Shown piece after piece: positions 43,209-51,201 of a stretch of DNA of 64,000 nt. The notes beneath the pieces are model-generated. The model did no database searches, was not told where the DNA came from, and saw only the letters and a program-made list of their open reading frames with translations. Numbering within the stretch: the first letter of the stretch is position 1; every line of letters begins with the position of its first letter. A program made the position numbers and the translations under genes. The stretch is from Streptomyces sp. PKU-EA00015 (GTDB taxonomy: Bacteria > Actinomycetota > Actinomycetes > Streptomycetales > Streptomycetaceae): NCBI RefSeq assembly GCF_013387495.1, contig NZ_JABZEE010000028.1, positions 1-64,000 of the forward strand. The letters are read 5' to 3'.

Positions 43209-44324
43209 ATGTCGATGATCCGTGACCTGCGTGCAGCGGTCCGCCCGGCCCTGCGCAAGAGCAACACCCCGTACAGCACGTACGACGCGACGCGCGACCC
43301 GTCCGCCTCCAGCGCGGTTGTCGACTGCGCCGTCTACCGCGACGGCAAGCGGCTGGAGGGCGCCGCCTGCCAGACGCCGCACGAGGCGATGCTGCAGGTA
43401 CGCGAGAGCGGTGGCTTCGCGTGGATCGGGCTGCACGAGCCGACGGAGGCCGAATTCGCGGGTATCGCCGCCGAGTTCGGGCTCCACCCGCTGGCCGTCG
43501 AGGACGCGGTCCACGCCCACCAGCGGCCCAAGCTGGAGCGGTACGACGACACCCTGTTCACCGTCTTCAAGACCATCCACTACGTCGAGCACGCCGAACT
43601 GACCGCGACCAGCGAGGTCGTGGAGACCGGCGAGGTGATGGTCTTCACCGGACGGGACTTCGTCATCACCGTCCGGCACGGCGGCAAGGGCTCGCTGCGC
43701 GCGCTGCGGCACGGTCTGCAGAAGGACGCCGAGCTGCTGGCCAAGGGGCCGTCGGCGGTGCTGCACGCCATCGCCGACCATGTCGTCGACGGCTACATCG
43801 CGGTCGCCGCGGCGGTGCAGGACGACATCGACGAGGTCGAGATCGACGTGTTCTCCGCACCCGCGAAGGGCAGCCCGCGCGGCAGCGACGCCGGGCGGAT
43901 CTACCAGCTCAAGCGGGAGGTGCTGGAGTTCAAGCGGGCCGTGTCGCCGCTGCTGCGGCCGATGCAGCTGCTGAGCGAGCGGCCGATGCGGCTGGTCGAC
44001 CCGGACATCCAGAAGTACTTCCGCGACGTCGCGGACCACCTCGCCCGGGTGCAGGAAGAGGTCATCGGCTTCGACGAGTTGCTGAACTCCATCCTCCAGG
44101 CCAACCTGGCGCAGGCGACCGTCGCGCAGAACGAGGACATGCGCAAGATCACCTCCTGGGCGGCCATCATCGCCGTGCCCACGGCGGTCTGCGGCATCTA
44201 CGGCATGAACTTCGACCACATGCCGGAGCTGCACTGGCAGTACGGATACCCCATGGTGCTCACCGGGATCGCCGGCGTCTGTCTCATGATCCACCGCACT
44301 CTGAAGCGCAACGGCTGGCTGTGA
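43209..44324 (+). CDS. corA: CorA-type magnesium/cobalt channel
   Basis: This 371-residue CorA family protein has a large cytoplasmic alpha/beta funnel domain, a long stalk helix and two C-terminal membrane helices. The YGMNF selectivity motif falls between them (near residue 335). It forms a pentameric Mg2+ channel gated by cytoplasmic Mg2+. The ATG at 43209 follows AAGGAG; an in-frame ATG at 43140 has no such site. It is preceded by a long leader. Confidence 0.93.
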   Translation: MSMIRDLRAAVRPALRKSNTPYSTYDATRDPSASSAVVDCAVYRDGKRLEGAACQTPHEAMLQVRESGGFAWIGLHEPTEAEFAGIAAEFGLHPLAVEDAVHAHQRPKLERYDDTLFTVFKTIHYVEHAELTATSEVVETGEVMVFTGRDFVITVRHGGKGSLRALRHGLQKDAELLAKGPSAVLHAIADHVVDGYIAVAAAVQDDIDEVEIDVFSAPAKGSPRGSDAGRIYQLKREVLEFKRAVSPLLRPMQLLSERPMRLVDPDIQKYFRDVADHLARVQEEVIGFDELLNSILQANLAQATVAQNEDMRKITSWAAIIAVPTAVCGIYGMNFDHMPELHWQYGYPMVLTGIAGVCLMIHRTLKRNGWL

Positions 44325-44352
44325 CCGGCCGGCCGGTCGATAGGCTGCAGGC

Positions 44353-44862
44353 ATGACATCCCATCTCGACCAGGCGCTCGTCGAGGAGGCCACGAAGAAG
44401 TCCGGCCTCATCTGGGTGCGTGGCGACGGCCCGGCGCGCGCCCTGTGGCACGTGTGGCACGAGGGCGCCGCGCACGTCGTCGGCGACGGCCCCGGCGAGC
44501 AGCCGCTGCCCGGCCTGACCGACGGCGGGACCGCCGAGGTCACCGTCCGCAGCAAGGACAAGGGCGGCCGTCTGGTCACGTGGACGGCCGCCGTACGCGA
44601 ACTCGCGCCGGGCACGGAGGCGTGGGAGGGGGCCGTGGGCGAGCTCAAGGGCAAGCGGCTGAACGCGCCCGACGCGGAGCGGATGACGGAGCGCTGGGCA
44701 CGCGAGTGCCGTGTCCTGCGGCTGGAGCCGCGTGGCACGACGACCGAGCTCCCGGACGAGTCCCTGTCGGCGCCGCCGCTGCCGAGTCCCGCCGTCACCC
44801 GCCGCCCGATCCCGGCGGCCCTGCCGAGGCTCCTCCTGAAGCGCCGCGCCCACCGCGGCTAG
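44353..44862 (+). CDS. Conserved hypothetical protein
   Basis: This is a 169-residue soluble protein. It opens with a helix and a Trp-rich strand region (WVRGDGPARALWHVWHEG), which resembles FMN-binding split-barrel-like small actinobacterial proteins only loosely. The C-terminal 30 residues are Pro/Arg-rich. It starts 28 bp after corA. The function is unknown. Confidence 0.7.
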   Translation: MTSHLDQALVEEATKKSGLIWVRGDGPARALWHVWHEGAAHVVGDGPGEQPLPGLTDGGTAEVTVRSKDKGGRLVTWTAAVRELAPGTEAWEGAVGELKGKRLNAPDAERMTERWARECRVLRLEPRGTTTELPDESLSAPPLPSPAVTRRPIPAALPRLLLKRRAHRG

Positions 44863-45239
44863 CCCGGCCCTGCGGCAGCTACGTCCCCGCGTCCGGAGGG
44901 ACGTCTCCCCCGGACGCCGGCAGTCTGCCCGTAGCCACCGACGCGACCGCCCGGCGACACGGGCTGCGCGATCAGCCGGGGTGCGGACCGCACCCGCCGG
45001 ACACCTGCACGTGAGCGGTCCGGCCGGGCGCGACGGCGCACGAGAGGCCACAGGTGCATGACGCGCGCGGCGAAGCCGCGCCGTTGCGTGCCGGTGTGCC
45101 GGGCCCGCGAGGTGTGCGCCGAGCCGCACATGATCTGCCGCGCGGGCACACGACGCCGGCCTCGTGCTCCTTCACGCGGCCGAGCAGCCGTTCGGTGCCC
45201 GGCCCGGCACCATGGAAGGGAGCGGACGAGGAGGGCAGC
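44863..45239. other. Intergenic region without supported gene
   Basis: 377 bp between the hypothetical gene and the small ABM-like gene. It is GC-rich with several open frames but none with a good start site and codon bias. A GAGGAGGGCAGC ribosome site for the next gene ends it. Confidence 0.5.
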
Positions 45240-45527
45240 ATGGTCACGCTGCACATCGAGCACACGATCACCGACCTCACCACCTGGAAGGCCGCGTTCG
45301 ACCGGTACGCCGCCTTCCGCCGGAAACACGGCGTGCGCGCATACCGCGTCCAGCAGCCTGTCGACAATCCGGCGTACATCGTCGTCGACCTCGAGTTCGC
45401 CACCGCCGGTGAGGCCGAGCGCTTCCGTGACGCGCTCGTCACGGACGTCTGGCCGTCGCGCGAGAAGGCGCCCGCGCTGATCGGCACGCCCGTGACGAGG
45501 GTCCTCGACGTCGTCGAGGAGGGCTAG
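45240..45527 (+). CDS. Small dimeric alpha/beta-barrel (ABM-like) protein
   Basis: This 95-residue protein resembles the antibiotic-biosynthesis-monooxygenase/dimeric alpha-beta barrel fold: an opening strand VTLHIEHTI, the helix DLTTWKAAFDRYAAFRRKHG, and a second strand AYIVVDLEF. No cofactor motif is visible. The ATG follows GAGGAGG. Its TAG stop is inside the CTAG flanking the 52-bp inverted-repeat element. Confidence 0.7.
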   Translation: MVTLHIEHTITDLTTWKAAFDRYAAFRRKHGVRAYRVQQPVDNPAYIVVDLEFATAGEAERFRDALVTDVWPSREKAPALIGTPVTRVLDVVEEG

Positions 45528-45583
45528 GGTCTTTCGTTTGGATCAGGCCCGCGAGCCCGGCATGATCCAAACGAGAGGCCTAG
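45524..45583. mobile_element. CTAG-flanked MITE-like element, copy 2 (52 bp)
   Basis: This internally deleted form (45528-45579) keeps both terminal inverted repeats separated by only a few bases, so it folds into one hairpin. The left CTAG (45524-45527) carries the TAG stop of the ABM-like gene. The right CTAG (45580-45583) carries the TAG stop of the minus-strand lipoprotein gene. It may act as a two-way terminator. Confidence 0.75.
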
Positions 45584-46365
45584 TCGCCCGAGGTCTTCGG
45601 CAGCTGGCCGCCGTAGTCCAGCATCTCGTCCTCCGACGGCTCGGCCAGCTCGAAGTCCTTGTCCCAGTCCCCGAGCGTGAGCACCCCCGCGCCGCCCGCC
45701 CGCGTGAACTGCAATGGGTACGGCTTGCCTGTCAGCGACACGGCCAGCACGCCCCCCTCGCCCTTGGCGGCGAGGACCTTGATGGCCCGTATGCCCCCCA
45801 CCTGGGTCCGGTCCCCCTTGCTCAGCTCGCCCTGCATGCCGAGCAGCCCGTCGAGCAGCACGTCCATGTCCGTGAAGCCGCGGAACTGCTTGTACGAGGG
45901 GTCCCCCTGCGGCACCTTCACGTACTTGTCCTCGAGCTTGTCCGCGACCTCCTCGTCGGAGCCGCTCGGCTCCTCGCCGTCCTCGCCGTCAGCGTGGCTC
46001 CAGAAGCCGGCGTCGGCCTTCAGGAAGAGGGTGTCGCCGATGCGCAGCAGTTCGAAGGTGTTCTCCTTCGACGTCACCGACCCGGTGCCGCCGTCCTGCT
46101 TGAGCCGCATGTTCAGCTTGTACGTGCCGCCCTTGCTGACCAACGTGCCCGACAGCCGCACCGCGGTGGCCCCGTCGGCGGCCACCCGCGCCTTGTTCTC
46201 GATCTCCTGAGCCGTCAGCTTGCCGATCCCGTTGGTGCCCGCGTCCGGATCCTCGCCGCACGCCGTGACCCCGGTGGTCAGCCCGGCACACAGCACGACG
46301 GCAAGCAGGGCACGACGTGCCCGGCCGGCCGAAAGGAGGGGAGTCACCAGCGCCCTGCCTCTCAT
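45580..46365 (-). CDS. LppX/LprG-like lipoprotein
   Basis: This is a 261-residue lipoprotein with a basic start, hydrophobic stretch and lipobox VTAC near residue 36. The body has LprG-like strands (LRIGDTLFLKADAGFW, YVKVPQGDPSYK). A GTG at 46347 with a better ribosome site would shorten it by six residues. It parallels the lipoprotein at 10632-11702. The stop codon lies in the CTAG beside the inverted-repeat element. It is divergent from the MgtE-like gene. Confidence 0.82.
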   Translation of the reverse strand: MRGRALVTPLLSAGRARRALLAVVLCAGLTTGVTACGEDPDAGTNGIGKLTAQEIENKARVAADGATAVRLSGTLVSKGGTYKLNMRLKQDGGTGSVTSKENTFELLRIGDTLFLKADAGFWSHADGEDGEEPSGSDEEVADKLEDKYVKVPQGDPSYKQFRGFTDMDVLLDGLLGMQGELSKGDRTQVGGIRAIKVLAAKGEGGVLAVSLTGKPYPLQFTRAGGAGVLTLGDWDKDFELAEPSEDEMLDYGGQLPKTSGD

Positions 46366-46509
46366 CTTGGGGGGATGGCAGACCGCAGCGTACCTGTGCC
46401 GGGAACGGGGTCTTGCAGGGAGCCGGACGGACGTGAGACGGGGCGACGACGAACGGGACGGGCTAGCCTGAACCAGTCGAACAACGGCATTCCCGGTGAA
46501 GGAGGGGCC

Positions 46510-47772
46510 ATGGCAGCAGGCGCCCCCCGGGTCTTCGTCTCGCACCTCGCGGGCGTACCCGTCTTCGACCCCAACGGCGACCAGGTCGGCCGCGTGCGCG
46601 ACCTGGTGGCCATGCTGCGCGTCGGACGGCGTCCGCCCCGGCTGCTGGGGCTCGTCGTCGAAGTGATCAGCCGCCGCCGTATCTTCCTGCCCATGACCCG
46701 GGTCACCGGCGTGGAATCCGGCCAGGTCATCACCACCGGCGTGCTGAACATGCGCCGCTTCGAGCAGCGCCCGACCGAACGCCTGGTGCTGGGCGAACTG
46801 CTCGACCGCCGGGTGCGCCTCGTGGAGACCGGCGAGGAGGCCACGGTCCTCGACGTGTCGATCCAGCAGCTGCCCGCCCGCCGCGACTGGGAGATCGACA
46901 AGGTCTTCGTACGCAAGGGCAAGGGCGGCGCGCTGCGCCGCAAGGGAGAGACGCTGACGCTCGAATGGTCCGCCGTCACCGGCTTCTCGCTGGAGGAGCA
47001 CGGGCAGGGCGCCGAGAGCCTGCTCGCCACCTTCGAGCAGCTGCGCCCCGCCGACCTGGCCAACGTGCTGCACCACCTCTCCCCCAAGCGGCGCGCCGAG
47101 GTGGCCGCCGCGCTCGACGACGACCGGCTCGCCGACGTACTGGAGGAACTGCCCGACGACGACCAGGTGGAGATCCTCGGCAAGCTCAAGGAGGAGCGCG
47201 CGGCCGACGTGCTGGAGGCCATGGACCCCGACGACGCCGCCGACCTGCTCTCCGAACTGCCCGAGGAGGACAAGGAACGGCTGCTCACGCTGATGCGCCC
47301 GGACGACGCGGCCGACGTGCGCCGGCTGCTTTCGTACGAGGAGCGCACGGCGGGCGGCCTGATGACGACCGAGCCGATCGTGCTGCGCCCGGACGCCACG
47401 GTCGCCGACGCGCTCGCCCGCGTCCGCCAGGCGGACCTCTCCCCCGCACTCGCCGCGCAGGTGTACGTGTGCCGGCCGCCGGACGAGACGCCCACGGGCA
47501 AGTTCCTGGGCACCGTGCACTTCCAGCGGCTGCTGCGGGACCCGCCGTTCACCCTCGTCAGCTCGATCGTCGACAACGACCTGCCGCCGCTGTCCCCAGG
47601 CACCCCGCTGCCCGCCGTCACCAGCTATCTCGCCGCGTACAACATGGTCGCCGCGCCCGTCGTCGACGAGAGCGGCTCGCTGCTCGGTGCCGTCACCGTC
47701 GACGACGTGCTCGACCACCTGCTGCCGGAGGACTGGCGCGAGACCGAGTTCGAGGAGTCCGCCCATGGGTAG
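46510..47772 (+). CDS. Soluble MgtE-N/CBS protein
   Basis: This is a 420-residue protein with a PRC-barrel-like N-terminus (residues 5-60), an MgtE N-domain of DDRLADVLEELPDDD-type helical repeats (about 175-285) and two CBS motifs (to about 415). The MgtE membrane domain is absent, so it cannot be a channel alone. It may sense Mg2+ and partner another membrane protein. The ATG follows GAAGGAGG, and the end overlaps the start of the DUF1003 membrane gene by 8 bp, making that the likely partner. Confidence 0.88.
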   Translation: MAAGAPRVFVSHLAGVPVFDPNGDQVGRVRDLVAMLRVGRRPPRLLGLVVEVISRRRIFLPMTRVTGVESGQVITTGVLNMRRFEQRPTERLVLGELLDRRVRLVETGEEATVLDVSIQQLPARRDWEIDKVFVRKGKGGALRRKGETLTLEWSAVTGFSLEEHGQGAESLLATFEQLRPADLANVLHHLSPKRRAEVAAALDDDRLADVLEELPDDDQVEILGKLKEERAADVLEAMDPDDAADLLSELPEEDKERLLTLMRPDDAADVRRLLSYEERTAGGLMTTEPIVLRPDATVADALARVRQADLSPALAAQVYVCRPPDETPTGKFLGTVHFQRLLRDPPFTLVSSIVDNDLPPLSPGTPLPAVTSYLAAYNMVAAPVVDESGSLLGAVTVDDVLDHLLPEDWRETEFEESAHG

Positions 47773-48361
47773 CGGCGGCGAGTTCGGATCGACCGAGCGG
47801 AGCGAGGCGCGCGAGCGCATGCCGGCGGGCGCGAGCGCCGCGTCGCGTACCCGTGCACGGCTCGACCTGCCGCGCCCGCCGCGTCGCAGCCTGCTGCCCG
47901 AGTACGACCCCGAGGCGTTCGGGCGGCTGTCGGAGAAGATCGCGCGCTTCCTCGGCACGGGCCGGTTCCTCGTCTGGATGACGCTGACGATCATCGCGTG
48001 GGTCGTGTGGAACATCGGCGCGCCGAAGGACCTGCGCTTCGACGAGTACCCGTTCATCTTCCTCACGCTGATGCTGTCCCTGCAGGCCTCGTACGCGGCG
48101 CCGCTGATCCTCCTCGCGCAGAACCGGCAGGACGACCGCGACCGGGTCAATCTGGAGCAGGACCGCAAGCAGAACGAGCGGTCGATCGCCGACACCGAGT
48201 ACCTGACACGGGAGATCGCGGCGCTGCGCATGGGCCTCGGCGAGGTCGCGACGCGGGACTGGATCCGCTCCGAGTTCGAGGATCTGATCAAGGAGCTGGA
48301 GGAGCGGCGCACCGTATTCCCGTCCGAGCGTCCCGGGCACCGTGACGAAGGCGACCGCTGA
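47765..48361 (+). CDS. DUF1003 membrane protein
   Basis: This is a 198-residue protein. Residues 1-65 are soluble and Arg-rich. Two membrane helices follow (FLVWMTLTIIAWVVWNI and FIFLTLMLSLQASYAAPLI), then a C-terminal coiled region with the DUF1003 motif AQNRQDDRDRV. It starts inside the MgtE-like gene, so they are translationally coupled. Function is unknown; a metal-linked complex is inferred from context. Confidence 0.85.
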   Translation: MGSGGEFGSTERSEARERMPAGASAASRTRARLDLPRPPRRSLLPEYDPEAFGRLSEKIARFLGTGRFLVWMTLTIIAWVVWNIGAPKDLRFDEYPFIFLTLMLSLQASYAAPLILLAQNRQDDRDRVNLEQDRKQNERSIADTEYLTREIAALRMGLGEVATRDWIRSEFEDLIKELEERRTVFPSERPGHRDEGDR

Positions 48362-48405
48362 CAGGGCTTTCCCGAGGCGGGAGGCAGCGCCGTACCATCG
48401 TCCGT

Positions 48406-49539
48406 ATGGTTACGGAAGACGCGGTGCTCGAGGCACTGGCGACAGTGAACGACCCCGAGATCAACCGACCGATCACCGACTTGGGCATGGTGAAATCGGT
48501 CGACATCGGGGACGACGGCACGGTCGCCGTCACGGTGTATCTCACCGTCTCGGGCTGCCCCATGCGCGAGACGATCACCAAGAACGTGACCGACGCGGTC
48601 GCCCGCGTCGACGGCGTCAGCCGTGTCGACGTCTCGCTCGACGTCATGAGCGACGAACAGCGCAAGGACCTGGCGGCGTCGCTGCGGGGCACGACCGCCG
48701 AGCGCGAGGTGCCGTTCGCCAAGCCCGGCTCGCTGACCCGCGTGTACGCGGTGGCCTCCGGCAAGGGCGGCGTCGGCAAGTCCTCGGTGACCGTGAACCT
48801 GGCGGCCGCGATGGCGGCGGACGGGCTGAAGGTCGGTGTCGTGGACGCCGACATCTACGGCCACAGCGTGCCGCGGATGCTGGGTGCGGACGGCCGTCCC
48901 ACCCAGGTCGAGAACATGATCATGCCGCCGTCGGCGAACGGCGTGAAGGTCATCTCCATCGGCATGTTCACCCCGGGCAACGCGCCGGTGGTGTGGCGCG
49001 GCCCGATGCTGCACCGCGCGCTCCAGCAGTTCCTCGCGGACGTGTACTGGGGCGACCTCGACGTACTGCTGCTCGACCTGCCGCCGGGCACGGGCGACAT
49101 CGCGATCTCGGTCGCCCAGCTCGTGCCGAACGCCGAGATCCTCGTCGTCACCACGCCGCAGCAGGCGGCCGCCGAGGTCGCCGAGCGCGCCGGTTCCATC
49201 GCGGTGCAGACGCACCAGAAGATCGTGGGCGTCGTCGAGAACATGTCGGGCCTGCCGTGCCCGCACTGCGACGAGATGGTCGACGTCTTCGGCACCGGGG
49301 GCGGGCAGAGGGTCGCCGAGGGCCTGTCGCGGACGACCGGCACGACGGTGCCGGTGCTGGGCTCGATCCCGATCGACGTACGCCTGCGCGAGGGCGGCGA
49401 CGAGGGCAAGCCGGTCGTGCTGACCGACCCCGACTCCCCCGCGGGCTCGGCGCTGCGCACGATCGCGGGCAAGCTGGGCGGCCGCCAGCGTGGTCTGTCG
49501 GGCATGAGCCTGGGCATCACGCCGCGCAACAAGTTCTGA
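48406..49539 (+). CDS. mrp: Mrp/NBP35 iron-sulfur carrier ATPase
   Basis: This is a 377-residue protein: a DUF59 domain (1-90), then a P-loop ATPase with GKGGVGKSS near 121 and later LPPGTGD. The CPHC motif near residue 285 binds a [4Fe-4S] cluster at the dimer interface. It delivers clusters to apo-proteins in the cytoplasm. The ATG at 48406 is used. A strong terminator follows. Confidence 0.93.
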   Translation: MVTEDAVLEALATVNDPEINRPITDLGMVKSVDIGDDGTVAVTVYLTVSGCPMRETITKNVTDAVARVDGVSRVDVSLDVMSDEQRKDLAASLRGTTAEREVPFAKPGSLTRVYAVASGKGGVGKSSVTVNLAAAMAADGLKVGVVDADIYGHSVPRMLGADGRPTQVENMIMPPSANGVKVISIGMFTPGNAPVVWRGPMLHRALQQFLADVYWGDLDVLLLDLPPGTGDIAISVAQLVPNAEILVVTTPQQAAAEVAERAGSIAVQTHQKIVGVVENMSGLPCPHCDEMVDVFGTGGGQRVAEGLSRTTGTTVPVLGSIPIDVRLREGGDEGKPVVLTDPDSPAGSALRTIAGKLGGRQRGLSGMSLGITPRNKF

Positions 49540-49565
49540 TCCGCCGCGCCTCCGCGCGACGTATG

Positions 49566-49596
49566 ACGGGCTGATTCCTGGAGGGAATCAGCCCGT
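49566..49596 (+). terminator. Terminator after mrp
   Basis: A 13-bp perfect stem (49566-49578 / 49584-49596) with a TGGAG loop. Confidence 0.85.
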
Positions 49597-49800
49597 CGGC
49601 GTATGCCCCGGGGCAGCCTCGCCACGTCCCGTGCCAGGCGCGATGTGCCCGGAGGTCTACGGTGCGGGGCCGCCGCGCGACTGGTGGAGCCGATGCCCGC
49701 CGCGGCCCGGAAGCCGCTGGGTCCGGGCGCGGTGACCGCCCGGATGCCGGACGCGTGGCGGGCAGCCCGAGCGCCGCGGACGCGAAGGCACCGGCCCCGG

Positions 49801-50499
49801 TCAGTCCACGTACGCGGACACGTCCATCACCGAGAACCCGAGCCCGTACGCGCTCATGCCGCGCCCGTAGGCCCCGATGTGCACCCCGTTGTCCGTCGTC
49901 CCGGCGAGCACCCAGCCGAACTCCGACTCTCGGTAGTGGAACGGCGTCGGCACCCCGTCCACCGGCAGCGAGAGCGTCGACCACGCCGGGCCCGCGAGAT
50001 CGTCCGCGAGCTCGAACGCCGTCTCCGTCTGCTGGTCCAGCCAGTCGTCGCGCAGCGAGTGGTCCAGCTGCGGCGGCCAGGTGTGCGCCAGCAGGCCCGA
50101 GCCCGCCAGCCAGGCCGCGGACGAGGCCGTCGTGGCGTCCAGGACGCCCGTGCCGTCGCCGCTGTGCCGGAGCGGACTCGCCGCGACCGTGACGACCACC
50201 GCGAAGCGCTCCTTCTCCCCTCCGGCCGCCTCGGACCGTATCGACGGCTCGTCACCGTGACCGATGGCGCCGTGCTGAACGGTTCCGTCCGCCGCGGTGC
50301 CCACCTGCATCAGCCGACGCGGGCCGGTGAAGACCTCGTCCAGCCCGTACCAGGGGAAGCCGGCGCTCAAGAAGCCGTCGGCCGTACGCCGGGCAGCCGC
50401 CGCAGCCGTTCCCCCCTGCGTCGCACGGGGGCCGCTGCCGCCCTGGACCGACTCATCGCCGGCCGCGTCCTGCGCCGTCACCCGGCTCGTCGTCGCCAT
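49801..50499 (-). CDS. Conserved hypothetical protein
   Basis: This is a 232-residue soluble protein. An Ala/Gly-rich start leads to a domain with WYGLDEVFTGPRRL, two mid-length strands and a Gly-rich C-terminus (GVHIGAYGRGMSAYGLG). No family is recognised with confidence and no membrane span is seen. It is convergent with mrp across the terminator. Confidence 0.68.
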   Translation of the reverse strand: MATTSRVTAQDAAGDESVQGGSGPRATQGGTAAAAARRTADGFLSAGFPWYGLDEVFTGPRRLMQVGTAADGTVQHGAIGHGDEPSIRSEAAGGEKERFAVVVTVAASPLRHSGDGTGVLDATTASSAAWLAGSGLLAHTWPPQLDHSLRDDWLDQQTETAFELADDLAGPAWSTLSLPVDGVPTPFHYRESEFGWVLAGTTDNGVHIGAYGRGMSAYGLGFSVMDVSAYVD

Positions 50500-50630
50500 C
50501 TATCCGGCCGCCTCCTCTGTCGTTCGTTCCTTCAGCGGACCCGCCCCCCTCGGGCGTCCTCACTGCCGGACAGATGGAGAGAATAGCCACCCCGCCCCCG
50601 CGCGCAGGGGATGACGGTGCTCGGGCGTGC

Positions 50631-51092
50631 TCAGGTGGCGTCCGCGTCGAACGGCGGCCGCTCGTCCCGATCGGCGTTGTCGCGCTTCTTCAGCAGGTCG
50701 GGGCCGCCTGAGGGCGAGCCGTTCACCGCGGCCGGGACGGAGCCCTCTGACACGCCGGACGGCTCCTTCCCGTTGACGGCGTCCGTGACGTCGTTGATCT
50801 CCTTCTTGAGATCGAAGCTGCTGCGGAGCTCCTTCAGCTCCTTGAGGTCCTCGTTCTCCGCGAGCTGCTTGCGCAGATACGTCTTGGGGTTGAGGTCCTC
50901 GAACTCGAAGTCCTTGAACTCCGGCCCCAGTTCGCTGCGGATGTCCTCCTTCGCGCTCTCGGAGAACGCGCGGACCTTCCGGATGAAGCGGGCGGCGTCC
51001 TGGATCACCTTCGGCAGCTTGTCGGGGCCGAAGACGAGCACGGCGAGGATCACGAGAGCCACCAGCTCCAGTCCGCCTATGTCATTGAACAC
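50631..51092 (-). CDS. tatB: Twin-arginine translocase subunit TatB
   Basis: This is a 153-residue protein with one N-terminal membrane helix (LELVALVILAVLVFGPDKLP) followed by an amphipathic helix and acidic tail, the TatB layout. TatB binds twin-arginine substrates with TatC. It follows the htrA-like gene on the same strand, as in mycobacteria. Confidence 0.92.
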   Translation of the reverse strand: MFNDIGGLELVALVILAVLVFGPDKLPKVIQDAARFIRKVRAFSESAKEDIRSELGPEFKDFEFEDLNPKTYLRKQLAENEDLKELKELRSSFDLKKEINDVTDAVNGKEPSGVSEGSVPAAVNGSPSGGPDLLKKRDNADRDERPPFDADAT

Positions 51093-51201
51093 CCTGCTGC
51101 TCCTCGTGTTCTGTGGCCCGCAGGTCGGATGGGGTCCGGACCCGAACCACGGTACCCGGCGAAACTGTCGCCCCGGTACCGTGCGGACACCGCGCAGATG
51201 G

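Noticed and set aside
44863..45239. Extension of the ABM-like gene upstream to about 45054.
   Set aside because: The added residues are Arg/Gly/Pro-rich and non-family, while the ATG at 45240 has an ideal ribosome site.
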